A DNA stretch of 64,000 bases from Arbacia lixula (taxonomy: Eukaryota; Echinodermata; Echinoidea; Arbacioida; Arbaciidae), in the NCBI GenBank assembly GCA_963669155.1, contig OZ022586.1, positions 6,704,634-6,768,633 on the forward strand, written 5' to 3'. This document shows positions 50,417-62,515 of the stretch, piece after piece. Position 1 is the first letter of the stretch. Every line of letters begins with the position of its first letter. The translations under genes and the position numbers were made by a program. The notes under the pieces are model-generated. The model saw only the letters and a program-made list of their open reading frames with translations, ran no database searches and was not told the origin of the DNA.

Positions 50417-51489
50417 TATGTATGTTGTCAATACTACAAATGCCACCAAAATATGAACACAGACGGGCATGAATGGTGTGAACGGGGTCGATGACACCAC
50501 TCCCAAGGTATTTGATGCACTCCCCCACACACACACACGCAGAAACAGCCAGCAGGCCCACATACAAATAACTGACCATAAGACACGTCCATGTACATAC
50601 ATGAAGGGCCTGCACTGTACATGTACAATTACAGTACTGTACACACATTATGTACACTGTACAGTAATCTGTTTATCATTCCAATTCCTGCCTGCCTTGC
50701 TATGCCCAGTGTAGACGAATCAGCCGTCAGACTTGTGTACACTGTGTGGTATATTGTATAAACTTCTCAAAATCAATTGTTTAAAATTTCCATGGCAACA
50801 TCAATAGATATTAATACATGTATTATCACGTTACCAAACTAGCTCCTACAGGCATATAATCTAATCAATAACAGTATACATGTAGCCCTGTTCATATATC
50901 ATAAGCATGCATGGCTGTCAAAATGGTTGTTCAGTGAATTTAAGTATTTTAGAAGAAGTTGCATAAAATTGTAAAACTGTTGGTGGCCTTTAGGCGGCCT
51001 CCACTTGGCGATATCTAACAATAGTTAAAACAATCACAATATCTTGGCTCTTGGCTGCTCATCAAAGCTTCTAATAGGACTCAACAAAATTTTTACATGA
51101 AATAATTATCACTTGCCACTTGAAAAAATACCATTACCAGTCTAAGTCCTCTTTAATTTATCCAATATTTGCCCATCCTTAGAATTACATTAACATCTTT
51201 CCAAGAACCAGGGTGGTCACCAGAAAATCTTTTACGCATGGCTCAAAAAAGCAGAATGTCACTTTTTGTCAGATATCTGTGCTGGACGCGTGGTACACAA
51301 CTATGGAACGCGTGGCTCAAAGAAAACAAAAACAATAAGAATAATAAGACTGATACTGATTTTACGCATGGTGCAGTGAATTTACACGTGGCTCACAATC
51401 ACTTTCTAGACCTGACGCGTGGTGTTTGCACCGCATGTTTTCTACACTGGGGACCACCCTGCCAAGAACAATGCATTGTGTATCAGCCA

Positions 51490-51602
51490 GGGACCATATT
51501 AATGAAACCTTACTAAGCCTAGTAAGCTACTAAACTGCATTCAGCTGCATGCATTTTAGTAACTTTATAACTAGGCTAGTAAGCTTTCATGAAAATGGCC
51601 CC
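51490..51602. mobile_element. Palindromic MITE 'GGGCCATATTCATGAAAC', copy 2
   Basis: Ends GGGACCATATTAATGAAACC and TTTCATGAAAATGGCCCC; inner inverted words CTTACTAAGCCTAGTAAG. Confidence 0.75.
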
Positions 51603-52885
51603 TGAACACTGATGCTCACAGATGTACAGGTTTGTATACATGTACAATACTCATACTGACTTGTTTTTCATTCATTTACAGGAAGTTCACGCTATCCTTA
51701 CTACTGGGTGTATGCCTAAAATTTCTTTGTAAATACTCATATTATTCACACATGTATGGAAATATGCACACATACATTACTAAACATGTACATTTGAAGT
51801 TACACAGCAGAAAATGTTACTCATAGTTAACACTATACTACAGTAGTAACTCCAGCTACCATACATGTAGATACAATTCATTTGAACTAGAAGCAATTTA
51901 ACCTTGTACTGTATTTCCATTATGTACACATACACTGTAATGTACACAAATGCCACCATGAGAGGAAACTGCTATGAACTTACTGTTTACAAACACAGAG
52001 AAGACTTCAAGTTCAAAGTCCATGAGCCAAGTTCATTGTTGGTAAACAAGACAATTGCGGTCAGTGACCTCATAGAATGTGAACAGCAGGAGGAATATGT
52101 AGGCTAGGCCAGTGTAAACAATACATGGGTGGCATTCCTAAGAATCATTTTCATAATAGCCAAAGAATTTAAATGACTACACACGTACACTATATCAGCA
52201 GTACATGTATCACACAAACAGAATTTGTTAATTGTGGGTGGTTAGCATCCTCAGGCATGTGGGTCACTCTAATGTTTACAGATTATGTCCATTGTCATTT
52301 TAATAAAGCCCTTTGTTAGCATAGTCACACACCCATATCTACCCACAGTATCGCCTACACTATAAGAGTACATGTACAGTTTACCTCCTACCCCCACCTT
52401 CACAATGATCCAGCAATTATATTGCTGCTACACCCAAGATGCCTTGTGTGCATTGAGGTAATCACTTCTGATATTTTACAAGATTTTATTGAATTTCCAC
52501 AGGTTCACATTCCAGAAGTCCACCCTGTATCCCCATATCCCTATCACCAAGAAATATTACCTTGTATCAGATTGTGCACTGTAGCGGAATACAAAGTAAA
52601 TGTTACCCATGATACATTGCATACCTTGCCAACTGTCCAGAATATATCAAGAATATGGTACAGTAAAAGTGCACAGTGGCAGATTGCAAAGTTAATGTTA
52701 AATGACTCATGAAGCCTTGTGTGCCTCACCTAAGTCCAGGAACTAAATACTAACCCCCCAAAACAGCTCCTCTGTTGAGCACACATTGACAGAAGTTCTT
52801 ACATGTGTATAAACTAAAACCCATGATGTTACATGTATGCAGGCTCATAGTCACTGTGTTGACAGCCCATCTGCAATTCTGTGCC

Positions 52886-53224
52886 TTAAAGGTAGCCTGT
52901 CCCTTTTACAGACCTAATTCTGAAAGTTCCCTGACTTTGTCATCATTTGAGAGAGAGAGTGGCTATATAACCTTTCCCTGAAATTGACAAAGCGTAATAT
53001 TCAGTTTTGAGGAAATAATCTTCGATAATTGATCAAGCTTATTTTATTGTATCGCAAAAATAGTTAAATCTGAGTGAAAACTAGATGAATTTTCATTTAT
53101 TCTACGGGAGTTATAGCACCTCTGACCTTAAAATTTCACAGTTTGTATCCCAAAGATACGTGTTAAATATGTGCAAACTTTCATAAAGTTTGCAGATGTT
53201 TGTAAAAGGGACGGCCATCTTTAA
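52886..53224. mobile_element. TTAA-flanked MITE 'GCCCGTCCCTTTT', copy 3
   Basis: Same orientation and interior as the 17.1 kb copy, with TTAA at both ends. Confidence 0.85.
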
Positions 53225-53404
53225 CCCCTCCTCTGCCTGACACGAGGCTGGACTATGGGAGCTGTGCAATACATGTATGTAAAAAATACAACAATGGAAC
53301 AAAAGAGTTAACTGGATCTGACACAGACGAAAGACTTCTTTATGGGATTTGTGTTATACTGGTGTAAACATGAGACAGCAGCTGCTGAAGAATTCACCCA
53401 TTAT

Positions 53405-53820
53405 TATGAGTCTTCATTAGACCGATGTAGCGAAATAGCTACCTAGTTCTGATTGGGATAGCCTAGCCAGATCAAGGAATAGCTAGCTATTTGCGTCTTC
53501 ATTAGCCAGATCAGGCAAAATGGCTAGCTATTTGGGCTAGATGGAGCTAGCTCAAGCTAGCTAGGAGCGTCTTCATTAGCCTGAAAATTTCCAGACCCTG
53601 GCATACATCAGCGCGCAAGAGGCATTGTTTACGTTAGGTTTTTATGAAATTTTTTTAATGCGAGCTCACAACCGTAGCCATGCGGTCGTGGCCTATTCCC
53701 GTGCGTATGTGCGAACCTCGGGATAACTTAGGCATCCCGAGTTTCGAGCTAATGAAGACGCAATTGCAACTTCAGGCTAGTTCCCCAGATCAGCAAACTA
53801 GCTTGCTATTTCGTCTGACC
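53405..53820. mobile_element. MITE 'GGTGCGTCTTCATTAGC', copy 4 (right end lost)
   Basis: Matches copy 2 in the same orientation, but the last ~25 bp (GGGCTAATGAAGACGCACC) are missing after TTTCGTCTGACC. Confidence 0.8.
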
Positions 53821-55107
53821 TACATGTACTCAGTGCCAGACCAAATCCTGCTCCATGTGATTCCTGTGTATATATAACATGTGCTAAAGTAAATCAGTGG
53901 CATACAATGAGTGTACTCCTTTCGTTGCAGACAAAAGACAGCACTATAGGATTTTGTGTGTGCATTTGGTGTGCAAATGTGTGACAGCGGCACATTCATG
54001 TAATGTAAATGTACAGTACACATTATATGTAAATATCTTACTCCTTTTGTGCAAGACAAAATGTTGCTCCAGGGATATGTTATGGAAGAATATGAAGCAA
54101 CTTTCTTTCTTTGAACCCATGAGGGGCACCGCTGAAAAATTATGCGGTCTCAACATGTGCTTTTCTGGTGTTTTAACAATGATGAACAGGATTGCGAAGC
54201 AATGGTTTTCCAGAGAGAACAAAAGAAATGTAGAGTCTTATTTTGCTTGTCCAGTTCTGTTGGATTGCATCAATACTTTCGTGAGGAAAATAGATATCAG
54301 CGAATAATTTTTTTTTTCTAGTAAAATATCTCAGCTGCACGCAAATGCACACAAATTCTGTTAATGAAAATAAACAGCTTAAGATATAATTTTGATCATG
54401 ATTGAATCCCACATTTCCAGAAATCTAGAGAAAATGAAGAAATTTGTTAATTGTGTAATTAAGAATATCATCTTATCTTTGTTTGTGCATCATTCAACAA
54501 TTATTTAGAAGAAAACAGAGTACAAGATCTTTAGTGGTGTTGCCCTTAACTTTCTTGAAAATTGCAAAATACTGTGATAGGAAACACAGCTTAGAGAGAC
54601 AAAACAGGGAATTAAAGATATTTCTTTCCAAGTTAACAGCAGCTAAATGTTGGTGCCGCGCATCGAACATCAAAGCATTGTAGTGATTGTGGAATGCTTT
54701 GGGAATTCATTAGCACGCTGTAGTATCCATACAGATGTTTGAATATATTATGCTCAAGTTGTTTCTCCTTCCTAACACCTCCCTGGTTGCTCTATGGGAT
54801 TTGTGTGCAGAAATGCAAACCACAAGCGAGATGACAAAGATCTGCATGTATTATGACACAAGGCCCTATGACAGGTAGAAGGGAGACTGTCAGCTATCAG
54901 GCTGATTATGTAATTAATACAATATCCTCCCGCCAATCAATAGCTAACAGAGTTGTCAAGTGCTCTCTTTAATAGGGTATTGATGGGGTGTACCTGGTAC
55001 ACATACATGTACATTGAATGCGTAGCATTTTTATACATGCAAAGGTTTAGCATGTTTCTGCTTATCTAATTCCATGGAACAAATCATCAATTACATTGTG
55101 AAAAAAT

Positions 55108-55560
55108 AGCAGAATGGGAGAAGGGGAGAAGGAGAAAGGGGGAAAGAGGGAAAGAAGGAAAGAGGGAGAGGAGAAGTACAGGGAAAGAGGGAAAGAGAGG
55201 TACAGGGGGACAGGGGGACAGAGGGGCAGGGGAGCAAGGGCCAAGAGGCAGGGGGACAGGGGAGCAGGGAGGCAGGGGGCACAAGGGGCAAGGGGAAAGG
55301 GGAAGGGGAGCAGGGTGGCAGGGGGACAGGCGGGGAGGGGGCGCAAGAGGCAAGGGGCAGGGGGACAGGGGAGCAGGGTGGCCCGGCAGGGTGGCAGGGG
55401 TACAGGGGAAATAGGGGGACTGGGGAAAGAAAAACAGGAAAGAGGAAAAGCAGGACGGGAGGAAAATGAGGAGACAGGGGAAGGGAGTGTAGAGGAGAAT
55501 GGAAGAAGCAAAGAGAGAGAGGGAGAGGGAGAGAAAGGGGGTGGGAAAGGATCCACCAAA
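55108..55560. repeat. G-rich minisatellite-like tract
   Basis: The plus strand is almost pure purine plus C: units such as CAGGGGGACAGGGGAGCAGG repeat irregularly from 55200 to 55420, flanked by GGAAAGAGG repeats. Many runs of four to five G could form quadruplexes. The ~200-residue proline/serine/leucine frames on the minus strand come from this tract. Confidence 0.88.
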
Positions 55561-56392
55561 CACACACACAGACATACAGACAGACTGACATAAAGAGAGA
55601 TTACACAAAGATATGCTGATACAGAGGGTGTGAATATTATCCAATTACACGTACATGTGAACGTAATCATAACGCAACTACACACTCAATAACACTAACA
55701 GTTCCTACCCACAAAATATCAGTATAGATCTACAACCAAACAAGTTTTTTAAGAAATGAAAATTGTGCCTTACCAGATCAAGTCCAAGTCAGCAACATGC
55801 AAAGACAGACAATATCTCCACATAGCAGAAAGAAATATTGATCAAATTTTGCACCTGAGCCACAGGACTCGTACAGTGAACGTGCCTGATTGCATCCAGT
55901 CAGCTAGACTGCCAGACCCCAAAATGGGTTGGATTTATTCAGAGAAGTAGCATCACAGTAGCCTTGATGCTGGGCTATGGATGTTTTCTTTCCCAATTTG
56001 CATACATTGTACATAACCTCTGGACACAACTTTGAAGTCTGGTCATGAAGATTGAGACCTCTCTCCAATATGTATAGTCTTCCTTTTTGACAGAGATATA
56101 TGTACAGAAGAGGAGCAAGGCCTATAGTCTCTATATAAAGACTTCACTGTGATTTTCAAAATGTGGCTCTCGAAATAGAAAGATATTTACAAGCCTAGAG
56201 CCAAGCCTACATGTACAAGCAGCATCACACAGCATATAGCAAGAAGAGTTGCATTTATTCACTGAGCTCCGTATAGGGCATGCATGCACCACACAGCACA
56301 GCATCCCACTTGGCGAGGTCAATTTCAGGGCATTCCACTTTTTTCCTTTCTCAAGCTCTCTCTCCAGTGCTTCTTTTCAAGCCACAACGCAC
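55561..56392. other. No recognised gene
   Basis: Nothing recognisable between the G-rich tract and the dimeric satellite. Confidence 0.5.
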
Positions 56393-57540
56393 CAGGTATG
56401 TTGTCACACTATGCAAGTTGTGAAATCATCCCGATCAAATCAGTTCAATTCAATATACTTTGCACAATGTACATATACACAAAGCTCTATATATATAGGT
56501 GTGTTGTCATGCTACAATTATCCTGATCAAATTAGTTTTAAAAAAATACACTTTGCACAATATGCACTATACACAAAGCTCTGGGTATGTTGTCACACTA
56601 CTGAAGTTGTGAAATAATCCCGATCAAATCAGTTATATTCAATACACCTTGCACAATGTGCATTATACACAAAGCTCTACATGTAGGTGTGTTGTCATGC
56701 TACCTAAGTTGTGAAATTATCCTGATCAAATTATTTTTTTTTAAAATACACTTTGCACAATATGCACTATACACAAAGCTCTGGGTATGTTGTAACACTA
56801 CTGAAGTTGTGAAATCATCCCGATCAAATCAGTTCAATTCACTATTCTTTGCACAATGTATACACAAAGCTCTACATATATAGGTGTGCTGTCATGCTAC
56901 CTAAGTTGTGAAATTATCCTGATTAAATTAGTTTTCAAAAATACACTTTGCACAATATGCACAATACACAAAGCTCTGGGTATGTTGTCACATTACTGTT
57001 GTGAAATTAGCCGGATCAAATCAGTTATATTCAATACACTTTAAATACACAAAGCTCTACATGTAGGTGTGTTGTCATGCTACCTAAGTTGTGAAATTAT
57101 CCTGATCAAATTAGTTTTAAAAAAAAACACTTTGCACAATATGCACTATACACAAAGCTCTGGGTACACACTATTGAAGTTGTGAAATTAGCCTGATCAA
57201 ATCAGTTAAATTCAATACACTTTGCACAATGTGCATTATACACAAAGCTACATGTGTATAGGTGTGTTGTCATGCGACCAAAGTTGTAAAATTATCCCAA
57301 TCAAATCAGTTCCAATCTACACACCGTGCACTGCACACAAAGCTCCAGGTGTGTTGTCCCACTATTCAAGTTGTAAAATTAGCCTGATCAAATCGCTTCA
57401 ATTCAATACACTTGGCACAGTGTGCAGGATCTACATGCAGGTGTGTTGTCATGCTACCAAAGTTGTGATATTATCCTTCTCAAATCACTTCAATTCAAGA
57501 GAGTCTGCACACCATGTGCAGTATTTTACACAAAACACCA
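56393..57540. repeat. Dimeric satellite-like array, ~12 monomers of ~95 bp
   Basis: Monomers contain GTTGTGAAATTATCCTGATC or its relative ATCATCCCGATCAAATCAGT, then TACACTTTGCACAATATGCA and TACACAAAGCTC. Type A (GGGTATGTTGTCACACTACT) and type B (AGGTGTGTTGTCATGCTACC) alternate, giving a ~190 bp higher-order unit. Starts near 56395, 56498, 56582, 56687, 56783, 56882, 56977, 57064, 57161, 57258, 57347 and 57438. ORFs here follow the repeat and are not genes. Confidence 0.9.
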
Positions 57541-57650
57541 GGGGCCATATTCATGAAAAGCTTACTAGCCTAGTCAGTTACTAAAATAGCATGTAGCTGA
57601 ATGTGCTTTAGTAAATTACTAGGCTTAGTAATGTTTCATGAATATGGCCC
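57541..57650. mobile_element. Palindromic MITE 'GGGCCATATTCATGAAAC', copy 3
   Basis: Ends GGGGCCATATTCATGAAAAG and GTTTCATGAATATGGCCC. It directly abuts the end of the dimeric satellite. Confidence 0.8.
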
Positions 57651-58059
57651 AATGTGGGTTGTCAGATGTTGTGAAACTTATGAAATTATCCTGATCACAC
57701 AAAATAAAAATGCACAATTGTACAGTGTTCATGTTATTAAAGTGAAGTGTAGTAAAAAATGTACTTCATCATGTCAACAGATTTAAAGTGCTGTACATAC
57801 ACTAGTGCAGTTACAATGTACTTCCAAAATCACCTAACACATTGTAGAAAAGCACAAGAATATAACTTGTACTACATAGTAGGGCTGCACAATATTTCAA
57901 TAATATCGAGTTTATGCAATATTGAAAATATCAAATAGACAATATTGACTTCATGAATAAGTCGATATGTCGTGAAAGCATGATACATATATATCTCATT
58001 TCAAATATCGTTGATATGCACATTTCAGATATTTAATTTTCTCCTTGTTGTTTCCCTCT

Positions 58060-58430
58060 TTCCCTATCATTTTCTCTTTCAATCTTATCTCTCATTTTAT
58101 TCTCTCTTGTTCTCTCCTCTGGAAATGTCTCTCCTTCTCCCTTTCTCCATCTCTCATCTCTCCCTCTCTTTCCTCTATCCTTCTTCCCCTCTCCATCTCT
58201 TTTCCTCTGTCTCTCTTTCTCTGTCTGTCTCTGTCTCTCTCTCTTTCTCTCCCTCATGTTCTTCCCCCTACCTCTCGTCCCCTCCCTCTTTCCTTCAACT
58301 TCTTTCCCTCTCCCTTTCTCACTCTGTCCCACTCTCTTTCCCTTCTCCCCCCCCCCTCCCCCCCCCCCCTCTCTTCCCCCTCTCCTTTTCCTCCCTCTCT
58401 CCTTCAACCCCTCTCATTCCCCTCTGCATA
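58060..58430. repeat. CT-rich low-complexity tract with poly-C
   Basis: Pyrimidine-rich throughout, with C8 and C10 runs near 58345-58370. Frames here are low complexity. Confidence 0.85.
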
Positions 58431-59223
58431 CCATCATTGCCAATGCAACAGATCTCCCAAATCAAAACAACTCATTCATTATGAATTATGAAAAAAAACA
58501 TAACAGTACAGTACCTACAGTACAGAGGCAATGAACATATAATTTACTAACAATAGAATAATCAATACTGTTACTGTACATGTACGTGATAAGCAGGTGT
58601 AAACTGTAAGTTACGTATAAACAGAAATTTGTACTCGCTACTACAATGATACTGACAATGCAGGTCCAGGTATGAACAGTCATGAAAACATTACACTCAG
58701 TTTCTTTGAAGAAATTAACAATAAAGGGGAAATTCCATGATTTACTATGTTACACTTCATGGTACCCTTTGTAATATACTTGGCTATTGTAGGAAGATGC
58801 ATTGATAAGGATTTTTCGTTTTCATCATAACATAACATGAAGGTCAGACCTACAATAAAGTATCAAAATATAATCATAAGAATTGTTTTATTTAGTGATG
58901 ACCAGAACTTACACTTTTATAAGTTATCTTACATAAAAAGGGATGTGGAAAAAACAGCTCATACACTATATCAGATTGCATGTATACTACCCTGACAGAC
59001 CACCTAAGGTACATGTACGAGAAGTGTCCTAAACTACAGAAAGGGGTTCAATGATTCCAAATGGCTGTACAATGTATGTATACCTACCACAGAGGTTTAC
59101 TGCATCTGTACCATAGTGAGGTTTCACTACATATTGCATTTGTGTTATATGAGCCTTGACTGATTACATTGGACGGCATCATTACACACTCTCCACACGA
59201 TATAGTGTCCTGTCCTTTAAAAT
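58431..59223. other. No recognised gene
   Basis: AT-rich with no recognised repeat or exon. Confidence 0.5.
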
Positions 59224-59729
59224 GCTTTCCACACTGGCAAAAATTTCCTTAGCCCCGTACTATAGGTGGGGCTAAGGGGGGGGGGGGCCTTAGCCCCACC
59301 TATAGTAAGGGGCTAAGCTTAGACCACTTACTGTTCTCATTGGTTTTTACCAAAGTGGGCTAGCCCCACCAATAATCCAGGATTATTTTGCCCAGCAAAA
59401 AAGCAGGGCTAACCTCGCAATTGCAGGGCCAAGCCAAATAGTCCAGGGCTAAGAACGCCAGTGAGAACAGAAATGAAAAATAGTACGGGGCTAAGGAAAT
59501 GCGGTGTCAGCTCTCAAGGCTGAAACGCCGAGACCAATCAGATAATGCCCGACGGGCTAGTGACCTTGAATGCGAAGTGGTAGAGAGCACATGTGCAAGA
59601 CGTACACGCATAAATATTCATGAGCTGTCGAGAAAGTCCGGGGCTAACGATTTCGAGTGGGAACAGCGTGGATTTCCTTAGTCGGGTTTAAGAAATAGAA
59701 TGGGGCTAAGAATTGTCAGTGTGAAAAGC
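59224..59729. mobile_element. MITE with CTTTTCACACTG ends, copy 1
   Basis: Begins GCTTTCCACACTGGCAAAAA and ends CAGTGTGAAAAGC. Internal palindrome of TTAGCCCCACCTATAGTA and its complement; several GTACGGGGCTAAGGAAA words in both directions. A 60-codon frame inside is not conserved as a protein and is repeated only as DNA. Confidence 0.78.
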
Positions 59730-60639
59730 TTCAAAAAATATCTCATAACAACGATTTCTACAGTTTGATGAAAATCCATTAAAGGATGAGAAAGTTATGA
59801 TCTTTTAAAATTCTAATTTTGTGACGTCACACGCGAGGTGCGTGTTATGTATGTGATGCAGTGGTGTGACGCAGTGGTATACCATAATGACAGGAAATAT
59901 GTACATAAAACATATACTAACAGCTTCTCTTCATATACATATGTGCATGAAATAACACAAACGAAGCTTTGTTTACAAGAATGCTACATTGACAAAACAA
60001 TGGTACAAAGTACTTACAGAACTGGCAGTTAAGTGCTTGCAATGTTGAACAGTCCAGATGAATCTGCAAGAGAGAAAAGCAAGGAAAGAAATACAACATT
60101 AAGACATATTGAAAAATGGTAAAAAGGAGGAAAAACAGAAAACAGAGAATTGGAAACAAGAACTTTAAAGATGGTGCAACCATATGTATAGTTGTGATTT
60201 ACAAAACAAGACAAAGTTTATGATAAGAATACCATACATTTATGTCCAAACTTATTGGGCAAAATAAATACCATATGAAAACTTTTTCAAAGAAACGATC
60301 ATCAGTTTGGCTACATTTTAATGAAATAACTTTCTGGGGAAATAAGAAAAGAATTTAAGACAGAATCCAAGACCAATAGTAAGGATAAAGTGTTCCATCC
60401 TGTAAATTAATGCCTGGGGAGGGGGGGGGGGGGGTTGTAACAGTCAAACAATAGGAAATGGATAACTGCCTGTTTTACACCAAAAAGTCCTTTTCACCAC
60501 ATTTCGTTTTACTCCACTTAAGTTCTCCACTTTGAGCTGAGTCAGCTCAAAGCTACATCCACGTACATGTACTTTATAGATCCACCACCAGACATAGCAA
60601 ATTCAACCTCCACAAGCAACACAGCAGCATGACTTATAT

Positions 60640-61110
60640 GCTTTTCACACTGGCAAAAATTTCCTTAGCCCCGTACTATAGGTGGGGCTAAGGGGGGGGC
60701 CTTAGCCCCACCTATAGTACGGGGCTAAGCTTAGACCACTTTCTGTTCTCATTGGTTTTTACCAAAGTGGGCTAGCCCCACCAATAATCCGGGATTATTT
60801 GGCCCCCGCAATTGCAGGGCCAAGCCAAATAGTCCAGAGCTAAGAGCGCCAGTGAGAACAGAAACAAAAAATAGTACGGGGCTAAGGAAATGCGGTGTCA
60901 GCTCTCAAGGCTGAGACGCCGAGACCAATCAGATAATGCCCGACGGGCGAGTGACCTCGATGCGGAGTGGTAGAGAGCATGTGTGCAAGACATACACGCA
61001 TAAATATTCATAAGCTGTCCGGGGCTAACAATTTCGAGTGGGAACAGCGTGGATTTCCTTTGTCGGGTTTAATAAATAGTAGGGGGCTAACAATTGTCAG
61101 TGTGAAAAGC
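60640..61110. mobile_element. MITE with CTTTTCACACTG ends, copy 2
   Basis: Direct copy of the element at 59.2 kb, 1.4 kb away, very similar throughout, with about 35 bases missing around CAGGGCTAACCTCGCAATTG. After the end the similarity runs on for TTCAAAAAATA, so the true boundary may lie a few bases further. Confidence 0.78.
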
Positions 61111-62062
61111 TTCAAAAAATAGTCCGGGGCTTAGGATAGTACAGGGCTAAGAAAACCCAATGAGAAAAGGGTACAAGACTGATTGGCCCTGTCCTGATGC
61201 AAGAAACAGACTGCACGGATCAGCTGCAGATGAGCTTTTGATCTGGTTCGAGGCCAGTACAGCCACCCCAGGTGTGACTGAGGGGGTCAGTGCAATCTTG
61301 CACAGCACTATGCCGCATTTGTCTGCATATTCACATCACCACTACGCTAGGAATGATTCTTCTACTTGCAGTACACATTACTGTACATAAACATGCACAT
61401 TACATTGCAGTCTGCTCATATGAGGAAGATCAGCACAATAATTTGAAGAATGTATTCAATGTAACAGTGAAGGTCCATGGCCATTTCTTTGTATCATTTT
61501 CTATACACCAAAATTGCCAATAACATTTGAAGAGATGGATAACTTCGCGATAAAAGCAAACAAATATGACCCACATTGACAGCAGTATTTTTCCTTATTT
61601 TATTTATGGCACCATGCAGTGGAACATGCATTGAGGCTCAGCATGAAAAGTGAGCCTTTGTAACAATTTCTGCTCTTTTAATCTGTAGTCTGGTAGACAC
61701 AGCACTGAAGTCATTCACATTCATATTTGTGCCAAAGCATCCACATGGTGACAAATCACACACACTTTATAATAAGAAGTGAACTGCAATACCCTTGGGG
61801 ATAGCAAACAGTCCATGCCATTTACAACACGCGCCAAGTAGTTGTCAAAAGGCCAAGTTGGCAGCCTCATAGCTTGCTTGAGAGATAGTTTGCAGATACG
61901 ACAAACACTCAATATTCAGTCAATGAGGTCAAGTAGTGTAGTACAGTATATAGACATGTCTGGAGATGGTTATGGAGTGCCTGGATACAACAGAGTCTGT
62001 ATGCTTGGTAACACCAGGGAGGTGGGAGTTGGCTCAACTCCCATCTCCCTGGTAACAGTAAC
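61111..62062. other. No recognised gene
   Basis: Short chance ORFs only. A small palindrome around AACACCAGGGAGGTGGGAGT and ACTCCCATCTCCCTGGTAAC lies at 62009-62056. Confidence 0.5.
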
Positions 62063-62515
62063 CCCGTTCATATACACCGCCTATTCGCAAAAAAGGCGCA
62101 ATTGCGGCAATTTTTCCGATGCATTACCGATAGCTGCATATATGAACGGGAATCACTTAAATAATGCCGTATTTCCTTCCTCCTTTTTTGCGGTTATATT
62201 ACAGCTTTTTCGCAGATCGAGACCTAGTGATAATACCGCAATATTGCTGTAAGGGAATCTTATAAGCTGTGTCCACAAAATAGCCGTAAATGCTGCGCCT
62301 TGTGCATCGCACTCTGGCATGAGGGTCGCTAATCCCACCGCTCGTATGGCTGAGCGGAACATGTCACCATCGGTTTGGAGAGAGTCCAGCTGTCCAAAAC
62401 ACCTCAACATTACGGCTTTTGGGGTGTAAATGAACCGTGCTTTTGCGGCTCGCTGGAAAATTGCTTACCGACGTGCATCTGTAATAATAGCGCTATATGG
62501 TATATGAACAAGGCT
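62063..62515. mobile_element. TIR element 'CCCGTTCATATACACCGC'
   Basis: Ends CCCGTTCATATACACCGC and GCGCTATATGGTATATGAAC are imperfect complements. CpG-rich interior with GATGCATTACCGATAGCTGC. Confidence 0.65.

Larger units (their letters stand above)
50417..55107. other. No recognised gene apart from listed MITEs
   Basis: TACATGTA-rich AT-rich DNA. The 136-codon plus frame at 53897-54307 (Cys-rich, no recognisable domain) is the longest non-repetitive frame and is probably chance. Confidence 0.45.

Noticed and set aside
53897..54307. 136-codon plus-strand ORF.
   Set aside because: No domain, repeated methionines and AT-driven composition; neighbouring minus frames are equally open.
55062..55685. 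Three overlapping 160-207 codon ORFs rich in proline and cysteine.
   Set aside because: Low-complexity translation of the G-rich tract, open in multiple frames.
59499..59681. 60-codon ORF within the 59.2 kb element.
   Set aside because: The matching stretch in the 60.6 kb copy has indels that break the frame; similarity is at DNA level only.
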